DNA of 64,000 nucleotides from Ovis canadensis (lineage: Eukaryota > Chordata > Mammalia > Artiodactyla > Bovidae): positions 8,454,501-8,518,500 of the forward strand of contig NC_091247.1 in assembly GCF_042477335.2 (NCBI RefSeq), written 5' to 3'. Of the stretch, positions 1 through 39,600 are shown piece after piece (position 1 is the stretch's first letter; every line of letters begins with the position of its first letter). The notes under the pieces were generated by a model. It did no database searches, was not told where the DNA came from, and worked only from the letters and a program-made list of their open reading frames with translations. Made by a program: the position numbers and the translations under genes.

Positions 1-551
1 CTTTTCCACCATCTTTACCTATTCCAGGCTGCCTTCTCTTGCCATCCTCTTAAATTCGGCCTCATTCGGGCGTGCAACAAGGATTGTATGTAGGGGTCTG
101 GCGAGGGTTGGGGAGCGTTGTGCAGTAACCCAAAGCCTGAGATGTTTGCGGAAGCGGGGCGGGCTGGGCGAAGGGGCGTGTCTGGGAGGCGTGGCCTTTC
201 CATGCTGCTTGCGGACTGTTGGGGAAGCTGGCGTTGGAGAGGGGCGGGGCGAGGCGGAGGCGCGTGCTGGGGGCGTGGCCTTCCAACCCTCCCGGACCCT
301 GACGGACGTGGAGGGGGCGGAGCAAGACAGGAGGCGAAGGGCGTGTCCGGGGGCGGGGCACGTCCTTCCCAGAGGGCGGAGTAGACGGTGGAGAACGCCC
401 AGAGGGCGGAGGGGCGTGTCGGAGGCGTGGCCTACAGGCCAGGCTCCGCCCCTGGAGTCCTGCTGTGAGCTCCCCAGCTCCGTAGCCTGAGAAAGGCGGG
501 AGCCTTGGAAACAGGAGGTCCCCGGGTTGCAGGCGGCGACGGCAGGGAACC
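1..551. other. Sequence upstream of the first visible SH2D3C exon
   Basis: Positions 1-118 show no recognisable element. 118-551 is CpG-rich promoter sequence. For the long SH2D3C isoform the whole stretch would be intronic. Confidence 0.5.
150..440. promoter_or_regulatory. GC-box array, probable promoter of the SH2D3C 552 exon
   Basis: About ten GC/KLF-type boxes occur here, in variants such as GGGGCGGGGC, GGGGGCGGAGC and GGGGCGTGTC. GGGCGTGGCC-like boxes recur near 187, 273 and 424. No TATA box is seen. The array ends about 110 bases before the ATG at 552, as in a TATA-less CpG-island promoter. Confidence 0.55.
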
Positions 552-27544
<26,993 letters not shown>

Positions 27545-27936
27545 CCCCCACGGACCCTTCCCCTCTGCAGCTACGGGCAGCAATGGGAACAGAAGGGCAC
27601 AGACCTTGCCCCAGAGCACCCCAGGGACACTGTGACCAGCCTGAGAATATTCCAGGTTCAACTCCAGGATCTCCTGTGCACCTCCAGGGTCTACACAGAC
27701 TCTGGGCTCCGTCCTACCTGCTCCACACTCACCAGGCTTCCCTTCAGGAAGAACTGGAACCCCTGTTTCTCCCTCCAGTTTCTGCTTCTCCCCTTCCTGC
27801 TGAGGGTGCCCTGTGCTTGAGCCACAGGAGGCTTCTTATACCTCCTCACTCTTCTCTGGGCATCTGTTCCCCTCACCCCCACCCCGCCCCGCCCCCTGCC
27901 CACAATCCAAGGCTGACACCAAGGCCTCCCTCTGGC

Positions 27937-27965
27937 TGTAAATACATCTGTCTGTTCTGTAAATA
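27937..27965 (+). promoter_or_regulatory. Two Pumilio-type elements in the SH2D3C 3'UTR
   Basis: TGTAAATA occurs at 27937-27944 and again at 27958-27965, both on the sense strand within 65 bases of the poly(A) signal. The pattern fits UGUANAUA, the known PUM1/PUM2 recognition sequence. Binding is inferred. Confidence 0.55.
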
Positions 27966-27997
27966 TATGTATAGAAACCATGTTCTTTCTTTCATAT

Positions 27998-28003
27998 AAT
28001 AAA
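27998..28003 (+). terminator. SH2D3C: Polyadenylation signal of SH2D3C
   Basis: Canonical AATAAA 454 bases after the stop codon, followed within about 15 bases by a T-rich downstream element (ctctttttttctttctgtctct). Cleavage is expected near 28015-28025. Confidence 0.85.
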
Positions 28004-28167
28004 CTTTTATGACTCTTTTTTTCTTTCTGTCTCTCGGGGCTTTGGGGTGGAAGTGTCTTTTCTCAGGTGAAAGGTGGAAACAATTCATTCAACAAATACT
28101 CATTTTGCACTTGACACGTTTCTAGGTTGTACCAGGAGCCAGAGTTACAGCCAATACCAAAACCCAA

Positions 28168-28212
28168 TCCCTGTCCTAGAGTCTTAACCACCTGGACCAC
28201 CAGGGAAGTTCC
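28168..28212 (-). mobile_element. tRNA-Glu-type SINE head fragment
   Basis: Only 'gagtcttaaccacctggacc' and 'accagggaagttcc' remain. It forms one edge of a duplicated segment. Confidence 0.6.
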
Positions 28213-28308
28213 ATAATGGGTTTTCAGTGATCATTTATTGATTACTTTGTGAGCCGAAACACTCCACGTGCCTGTACGTCACGGCAGTATCACCATTCCT
28301 CACAGGCC
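28198..28308 (+). repeat. Direct repeat copy A (paired with 30507-30615)
   Basis: 'aagttccataatgggttttc' then 'gatcatttattgattacttt' and 'aagtatcacc'-like sequence recur 2.3 kb away with roughly 85-90% identity by eye. Confidence 0.7.
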
Positions 28309-28620
28309 AGAAGGGGGATAAATAGCTAATTCCCATCCGGAGGAGAACTGCTGACCTGCGCCCATTCCTTCCCCATTCCCTGCCTCCAGAACCCGAATGT
28401 ACAGTCCAGCATCCCAGATGTTTGGGGGTGGAAGGGCTTTATGAAATCTAAGATTCCAGCTTCCTTGAGGAAAACAGAACTGGAGGGAGAAGGGGCTTTC
28501 CCTGAGTCGTGGCAGCAGAATGAGGAAGGCTGGAATGGGGGCATCCTGACTGGGAGTTCTTGCTTTTTCTCAACAGTGGGAACTACTCACTTCTTTTCAA
28601 GTTTGGGAATATGGCCCCAA

Positions 28621-28623
<3 letters not shown>

Positions 28624-28661
<38 letters not shown>
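28624..28661 (+). repeat. (GT)n microsatellite
   Basis: About 19 uninterrupted GT units about 600 bases downstream of the SH2D3C poly(A) site. Confidence 0.95.
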
Positions 28662-28667
<6 letters not shown>

Positions 28668-28832
28668 GTGGGGCAGGAATCTTTGAGGAGGGCCTAGAAG
28701 GCAGTTGTCTTGATTCCATGGGCAGAGGAGGAGGGCAGTGTGCATCACTACCCCACAGTAGGTTGAGGCCTGGGGAGCCTGGTCACTGAATTTGAAATGT
28801 CTGGGGCCCTTTGCTTCATGAAACTTTTACCA

Positions 28833-30178
28833 AGTTCAGTTCAGTTCAGTTCAGTCACTCAGTTGTGTCCGACTCTTTGAGACACCATGAACTGCAGCAC
28901 GCCAGGCCTCCCCATCCATCACCAACTCCTGGAGTCTACCCAAACCCATGTCCATTGTGTTGGTGATGCCATCCAACTGTCTCATCCTCTGTCGTCCCCT
29001 TCTCCTCCTGCCCTCAATCTTTCCCAGCATCAAGGTCTTCTCAAATGAGTCAGCTCTCCGCATCAGGTGGCCAAAGTATTGGAGTTTCAGCTTCAGCATC
29101 AGTCCCTCCAATGAACACCCAGGACTGATCTCCTTTAGGATGGACTGGTTGGATCTCCTTGCAGTCCAAGGGACTCTCAAGAGTCTTCTCCAACACCACA
29201 GTTCAAAAGCATCAATTCTTCGGCACTCAGCTTTCTTCACAGTCCAATTCTCACATCCATACATGACCACTGGAAAAACCATAGCCTTGACTAGATGGAC
29301 CTTTGTTGGCAAAGTAATGTCTCTGCTTTTGAATATGCTATCTAGGTTAGTCATAAGTTTCCTTCCAAGGAGTAAGTGTCTTTTAATTTCATGGCTGCAT
29401 TCACCATAGGCAATGATATTGGAGCCTAGAAAAATTCAGTCAGCTACTGTTTCCCCATCTATTTGCCATGAAGTGATGGGACCAGATGCCATGATCTTAG
29501 TTTTCTGAATGTTGAGCTTTAAGCCAACTTTTTCACTCTCCTCTTTCACTTTCATCAAGAGGCTTTTTAGTTCCTCATCACTTTCTGCCATAAGGGTGGT
29601 GTCATCTGCATATCTGAGGTTATTGATATTTCTCCCAGCAATCTTGATTCCAGCTTGTGCTTCTTCCAGCCCAGCGTTTCTCATGATGTACTCTGCATAT
29701 AAGTTAAATAAGCAGGGTGACAATATACAACCTTGACATACTCCTTTTCCTATTTAGAACCAGTGTGTTGTTCCATGTCCAGTTCTAACTGTTGCTTCCT
29801 GACCTGCATACAGGTGTCTCAAAAGGCAGGTCAGGTGGTCTGGTATTCCCATCTCTTTTAGAATTTTTCACAGTTTATTGTGATCCACACAGTCAAAGGC
29901 TTTGGCATAGTCAATAAAGCAGAAATAGCTGTTCTTCTGGAACTCTCTTGCTTTTTTGATGATCCAGTGGGTGTTGGCAATTGATCTCTGGTTCCTCTGC
30001 CTTTTCTAAAACCAGCTTGAACATCTGGAAGTTCACGGTTCACGTATTGCTGAAGCCTGGCTTGGAGAATTTTGAGCATTACTTTACTAGTGTGTGAGAT
30101 GAGTGCAATTGGGCGGTAGTTTGAGCATTCTTTGGCATTGCCTTTCTCTGGGAGTGGAATGAAACCAAGAGAGGCTGA
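28833..30178 (-). mobile_element. BovB (RTE) LINE fragment with reverse transcriptase
   Basis: Antisense 1.35-kb piece. It begins with four AGTTC units (BovB 3' tail). The complement encodes reverse transcriptase with the YADD active-site motif (NNLRYADDTTLMAESDEEL) at about 29600, then the C-terminal region ([17 protein letters not shown]). The ORF is broken into at least three frames and lacks the endonuclease half, so it is dead. Confidence 0.93.
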
Positions 30179-30189
30179 ATAACATACTG

Positions 30190-30362
30190 CATCAGAACTT
30201 ACGCAGCAGCCAGACTTGGGTTCAGTTCACTAGTTGACTGGCCTTGAATAAGGGGCTTAACCTCCTGGGCCCAGATTTCCTCTTCAATAAAATTGGGTCA
30301 ATAACAGAACTGATCCCTTTGGGCTATTGTTAAAGCACTTGGCGCATAGTAGCTGCTAGGTA
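30190..30362 (+). mobile_element. MIR relic
   Basis: 'ctggccttgaataaggggct' and 'tcttcaataaaattgggtca', then 'cacttggcgcatagtagctg', follow the MIR order. Confidence 0.55.
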
Positions 30363-30389
30363 AGGGGCCGTCATGTTTCATATGTAATG

Positions 30390-30518
30390 GATAAATATAT
30401 ATATTTTTGGCCGTGCCCGAGGGTTTCGTGAGATCCTATTTCCCCTACTAGGGATCAAAACTGTGCCCCGTGCAGTGGAAGCACGGAGTCTTAACCACTG
30501 GACTATCAGGGAAGTTCC
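30390..30518 (-). mobile_element. tRNA-Glu-type SINE
   Basis: Antisense: 'tttttggccgtgcccgaggg' to 'ggactatcagggaagttcc'. Its head borders the duplicated segment also found at 28198. Confidence 0.75.
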
Positions 30519-30615
30519 ATAATGGATTTTCAATAATCATTTATTGATTACTCTGTGAGCCAAAACACTTCATGTGCCTGTACTTCATGGAAGTATCACC
30601 ATCCCTCTGATGAGA
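30507..30615 (+). repeat. Direct repeat copy B (paired with 28198-28308)
   Basis: 'aagttccataatggattttc' then 'aatcatttattgattactct'. Shares SINE edge plus about 95 bases of otherwise unique sequence with copy A. Confidence 0.7.
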
Positions 30616-30654
30616 GGTACTGTTATCATAAGATATACAAGGGGCATGCATTTG

Positions 30655-30868
30655 TGCTAAGTCTCTCAGTCGTGTCCAACTCTTTGCGACACCATGGACT
30701 GTAGCCCACCAGGCACCTCCTTCTATGGGATTCTCCAGGCAAGAATACTGGAGTGGGTTGCCATGCCCTCCTCCAGGGGATCTTCCCGACCCAGAGATCG
30801 AACTCGCTTTTCTTACCTCTCCTGCATTGGCAGGCGGATTCTTTACCACTGGCCCCACCTGGGAAGCC
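30655..30868 (-). mobile_element. Bov-tA SINE
   Basis: Antisense full copy, 'agtctctcagtcgtgtccaa' to 'ccccacctgggaagccc'. Confidence 0.9.
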
Positions 30869-31009
30869 CAAGATATACAAGGCACCATATGTTAAAGGCA
30901 CATAATAGGTACTCACCAAAAGCTATTAGCGCTCTTTTCTCATATAAAAAGGCGGGAGTGGGGAGAGCACAGAAAAGGCGCTTTACAAGGTACCGCACAA
31001 GTTTTTGCT

Positions 31010-34860
<3,851 letters not shown>

Positions 34861-35344
34861 CTCTCCCAGGGGGCATCCCTGTCCTCCTCTACCTGGCCAG
34901 GCCGTGAAGGAAAGCCCTGGACCCTCTGCCGGAGGGTCTCTGGTCCTGCAGAGTGGGACCCAGAGCATACTGTGAAGATGAGGAGGGCTGTTGGCTGGGC
35001 CATGAGACAGAAGGCCGGGGCAGGCCCTGGCTCTTCACTGGTCTGAGGGCAACTTGGCCTTTGCCTCCTTCCTCAGGGAAATCACCGGTCACCCCAGAAT
35101 TTCAAGGAGCCTTGACTGCAGCCTGAGCCTTCTTAAAGTGTGAATTGTAACTCAGGGACAGTGGCTCGTGGCTGCTCCCTCCTTTCTCGCTCTGTTCCTC
35201 TGGCCCTTGCCCCAGTACCATAACCCCATGCCCCACACCCCCCCCCCAACCCCTCCGTGTCCCCATATGGCAAAACCAGGCTGAGACTTCTGTCTCCGTG
35301 AACAGAGGGACTCAAGTTCACACTGGAGCTGAGCTTTTCAAGTT

Positions 35345-35350
35345 TTTAAT
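35345..35350 (-). terminator. TTC16: Probable polyadenylation signal of TTC16 (ATTAAA)
   Basis: Read on the minus strand this is ATTAAA, the commonest signal variant, about 155 bases after the TTC16 stop at 35505-35507. If used, the transcript ends near 35325, past the TOR2A signal on the opposite strand. Confidence 0.5.
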
Positions 35351-35374
35351 TTTGTACATGAAGAAAACAAATAC

Positions 35375-35380
35375 AATAAA
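35375..35380 (+). terminator. TOR2A: Polyadenylation signal of TOR2A
   Basis: AATAAA 515 bases after the TOR2A stop at 34858-34860, followed by GT-rich sequence. Cleavage is expected near 35395-35400. Confidence 0.75.
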
Positions 35381-35504
35381 TTTGGTCACGGGACCAGAGG
35401 ATGTTTGCCCAGGTTTGATTGCTTCTGAGGGAGGCTGCAGCGCGGAGCAGAGTGGGGAGAATTGCCCTACACTGCAGCAAGAAGTGAAGGGCTGAGCATC
35501 CCTT

Positions 35505-36652
35505 TCAGAGAGCAGCCTTACTGCCGGGGCTGGGCTTCCGTCTTGGGCCCTGGGCGGTCTGCATGTTGCTGAGACTTGGGTTCAGTCCCCAGGGAACCTC
35601 GGTCTTGCTGGAACCTGGGCTTGTGCTCTGGCTCTGGGCTGCCTTGGACTGGCTGGGCCTCTGACTCTGAGCCTGGCCCTTGGTGGCCTCAGTGTTGGAG
35701 GGGCTCCAACTTGAGTCATAGGAAGTGTTGATCTTGCTGGGGCTTTGGATCATTCTCCAGCTTTGGTCCTGGGTGGCAGCTGCCTTTCTGAGTCTCCAGC
35801 TCTGACCATCGGCACCCTTGGACTTTCTGAGCCTCTGCCTTGAGCCCTGGGTGGCCTGGGTCTTGTTGAGCTTTTGCCTTGGGCTCCAGGCAGCCTCTGT
35901 CCTGCTGGGCCTCTGGTTTTGAATCTGGACGGCCTCCGTCTTGCTGGGCCTCTGGCTGTGGATGAAGGTGGCCTCTGTCTTGCTGGGCCTCTGGTTTTGA
36001 ATCTGGGTGGTGTCCGTCTTGCTAGGCCTCTGGCTGTGGATGAGGGCAGCCTCTGTCCTGCTGGGCCTCTGGCTGTGGATGAGGGCAGCCTCCATCTTCC
36101 TGGGCTTCTGGCTTTGAATCTGGGTGGTGTCTGTCTTGCTGGGCCTCTGGCTTTGAATCTGGGTGGCATCCGTCTTGCTGGGCCTCTGGCTTTGAATCTG
36201 GGTGGCATCCGTCTTGCTGGACCTCTGGCTGTGGATGAGGGCAGCCTCCATCTTGCTGGGCCTCTGGCTTTGAATCTGGGCAGCATCCGTCTTGCTGGGC
36301 CTCTGGCTTTGAATCTGGGTGGCGTCCGTCTTGCTGGGCCTCTGGCTTTGAATCTGGGTGGCGTCTGTCTTGCTGGGCCTCTGGCTTTGAATCTGGGTGG
36401 CGTCCGTCTTGCTGGGCCTCTGGCTTTGGATGAGGGCGACCTCCGTCTTGCTGGGCCTCTGGTGGTGGCCTGGGGTGGACTTCGTTTCTCTGGGGCTGTG
36501 GTTCAGGCTTAGGTCTTTCCTGCTGTCCCCCGAGTCTGAGGACTGTGTCCTTAGCAGTGAGGAGTCAGAGACTGTCACAACAGTGGTGGAAGTGCTCCTG
36601 TACTCCTGACCCATACTGGACGTCTCCGTCTCCGAGGTGGACCTGGTTCTGA
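35505..36652 (-). CDS. TTC16: TTC16 last coding exon, low-complexity tail
   Basis: The 1148-bp exon encodes 382 residues and the stop. It opens FRTRSTSETETSSMGQEYRS, a Ser/Thr-rich segment, then the 13-residue repeat array, then degenerate repeat copies (QKLNKTQATQGSRQ) and a final Ser/Pro-rich tail ending PGSKAAL. The acceptor at 36652 (CTTCCCAG) gives the frame matching the human sequence I recall. Confidence 0.88.
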
Positions 36653-39600
36653 CTGGGAAGGATGTGTCCAGAGAAGCTGTCAGGCCGCCTTCCCCAGACA
36701 GTCCCAGGAAAGGGAGGCTTCTAGGCCTCACCTTTGCCTATGACCCAAAGGCCTCGTATGGCCAAGAGGGAAGGCCTCCCAGATCTCTCCAAGCCCAGCC
36801 CTCCTAGCAACCTGAGGCCTGCAGGGGAGTCATGGCCAGAAGATAAAGGGCAGAGATGGAGGTCCCCACTGTCCAGCGCTGGCCTCTGCTCTGCTGGCCG
36901 CCTCTCGTCCTCTGTGTCCAGCCACCACCAGCACCTGCAGGGGCCTGGCCCTCTGCCTGCAGCAATTCTCTGCTCTACTCCGCCCACACTTCCCCTGGGT
37001 CCTAAAAACCCTTCCTGACCCCACTCCAAGGGGGGCTAAATGCACCCCCAGTTCTCAGGACTCCCCTCCACGGTATGGCTCCACTGTCCTAGCTCTCTGT
37101 GTCCCTGTGCCCCTTCTTCCCTTCAGGACCAAGTGCTCCCTGGGGCAAGGACTCTGCCATTCATGCCTGCACCGGTGCCCTGCACAGGCTTAGCCCTGGG
37201 CGCTCAACACATTTGCTGAATGGCAGGAAGGGGACTAGACGCCCCTATGTCCATCCCTCCCAGACCGCCCACAGCTGCTCCTGGGACTCAGAGCTGCATT
37301 CCCGGATTTTTCATTTTGTCCCTTCCGTGCTGGCACCTGGCGGAACTGAGGATAGAAGCCCCCTAGACATGCATAGGCTCTGTGGGGTAGTTTCAGGGAG
37401 AGGCCAAGGGGACAGAGAGGAGAGGGACAGAGTTGAGCGGGGAATGAAGGTGGAGCAGGCAGCAACGATGAAGTGCCTCAAGTGAGAGCTGGCTGCGCAA
37501 GCTGTGTGCTGGGCATCCCCGAGGGTTCCCTCGCTCCCCCTCCCTGCACCTGCCACCCCCGACCCGGACCCCCAGCAAAGCTGGGATGAGCCCTCCTGCT
37601 CCATATATATACAGCAGTAAGCAGAAGAGGCCAGATTCACACCCAGGCCTGGGAGCCTCTGACCCCTGACCTTTGCCCTCCCTGCTGCATTGGCCCACGC
37701 AGGGGGACTTACAGCCCAAGGTGGAGCCTAAAGAGGTCTGGCTGATGTAGCTGTCGGTCAAGGATGACTCCTTGCTGGGGGCTGGCTTCAGCTTCTCCTA
37801 GGGTCAGAGACAGGCTGGGCAGTTGGCAGGCCGTGGGAGGCCACAGCTCTAGAAGGCCAGCCACTTAGAGCTCCTTGGGGGCTGCAGTTTAGGGCTGGAT
37901 GGGGACATGGAGCAGTCGACTGGACAGGAGTGAGGGTGGACAGGTTAGACAGGTGTGGCGACGTGAGAAAAGCAGTGTCAAGAGGCTGCTTGGTCCTCAT
38001 CTCTCTATCTGCAAAATGCAAATTCCAGTGTGGGAAAGGCTTCTGTACGCTGTGAAGTGCTGCGCCCTGCGAAATGGCTAGAGAGGGGCCGAGGAGCTTC
38101 TCCACACCTTCCCTGCCTCATCCCACTTCATCTCCCGGCACGTCTGGGAGGGAATGCCCATTGTTATAATTGCCTGGACCAGGAAACGCCTAAGCAGCCT
38201 GGCACTTGGCTAAGAGGCACACAAGCAGAGCTGGAATCCAGGTTGGGGAGGGCAGGAGGAGAGTCCATGGCCAGGCCCTTGGCAGCTGGTCACAGCTGCA
38301 GGCTATGGCGGGGAACATGTGGTAGTGAGATGGAATGGTCAGGGCTCTGGAGCACTAAGCAGGGAGCCCACGATAACTTCAGGGCATACACAGACCCAAG
38401 GTCTGTAGCTCTGTCTCCTAACATGAGCTGGAAAAATATAGAGTTCGCCTTTTCCATGTCTGACAAGGGATGCTGGCACTCCAAGGACTTCAATGGTTAA
38501 AGTCTCCCTTGGACATAATTTACTTGCTGTCCATCAGCAGTGGATCAATAAAATGGTAGGATAGCCACAGGATGGAAATGTCCACAGGAATGAGAAGGAC
38601 CAATCAACTTGGATGCTTCTTACTAACTTGGAAGCTTAATGAACAGAGCCAGAGGCAAACAGGCAGGTACCATCCTCCACTGAGAAGGACCAGTGCACTT
38701 GTCAGCAGTTTAGGAATCAGAACAGCCCTGACGGAGGAGGGGCCCAGAGCCAGGTGAGAGGGGCTTCTGGAAAACTGGGAATGTGTTCTTTCTTGAGCTG
38801 GAGAATGGAGTCATGGTGGGTATTCAGTTTGTGAAAATTCATCAAACAGTTAGCTGAGGATTCATGTACTTTATGTTCCACTCAGTGAAAAGTTTTTAGA
38901 AATGAATCCAAGTGTTAAAATTCTGGGGGCTTCCCTGGTAGTCCAGTGGTTAGGAATCTGCCTGCTCATGCAGGGGACACAGGTTCAATCCCTGGCCCGG
39001 GGAGAGCCCACATGCCACAGGGCAACTAAGCCGGTGCACCACAACCCCTGAGCCTGAGCTCTAGAGCCATGACCTGCAACTATTGAGCCCATTGGCCTCG
39101 AGCCCATGCCCCGGGTCAAGGGAAGCCCCTGCGATGAGAAGCCTGCATACCGCAGCAAAGAGGAGCCCCCCTCACTGCAACTAGAGGTGAAAGAAAGGGA
39201 AGTTGCTCAGTTGTGTCTGACTCTCTGCGACCCCACGGACTGTAGGCTCCTCCATCCATGGAATTTTCTAGGCAAGAGTACTGGAGTGGGTTGCCATTCC
39301 CTTCTCCAGGGGATATTCCTGACCCAAAGATCAAACCCAGATCTCCCGCATTGCGGGCAGATCTTTACAGTCTGAGCCACCAGGGAAGGTGAGTGTGGAC
39401 AAAGTGTAGGAAGCCTCCCTCTATGAGGGGCCCCCATTCTCACCTGCACTCCTTCAGGTGTACCCCTTTACTTGCACATTCTCCACCTCACAGCAACATG
39501 TCCCCAGCCCAAGTCACATAGCTGAGTGGTGGCAGAGCCAGCCTCTAGCCAGCCTGCAGCCCTCAGCCCTGGCTTGGGGTACAGTCCTCCCTGCACCTCC

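Larger units (their letters stand above)
27545..28020 (+). other. SH2D3C: SH2D3C 3' untranslated region
   Basis: Sequence from the TGA at 27542-27544 to just past an AATAAA signal. It is C-rich in the first 350 bases, then AU-rich. It holds two TGTAAATA (Pumilio-type) sites near its end. Confidence 0.8.
28021..31009. other. SH2D3C-TOR2A intergenic region
   Basis: Holds a GT microsatellite, a 1.3-kb antisense BovB LINE fragment, a MIR-like relic at 30190-30360, two tRNA-Glu-type SINE pieces, one Bov-tA and a roughly 115-bp duplicated segment. No gene is visible. Confidence 0.7.

Noticed and set aside
28851-29354. Minus-strand 167-aa ORF
   Set aside because: BovB LINE coding remnant, not a host gene.
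35890-36465. Regular 39-bp repeats resembling a CRISPR array
   Set aside because: The units are directly tandem without spacers, lie in a spliced eukaryotic exon and encode protein.
35874-36512. Plus-strand 212-aa ORF with leucine-rich-looking repeats (LAGPLALNLGG)
   Set aside because: It is the antisense shadow of the TTC16 coding repeat; the 39-bp unit keeps both strands open.
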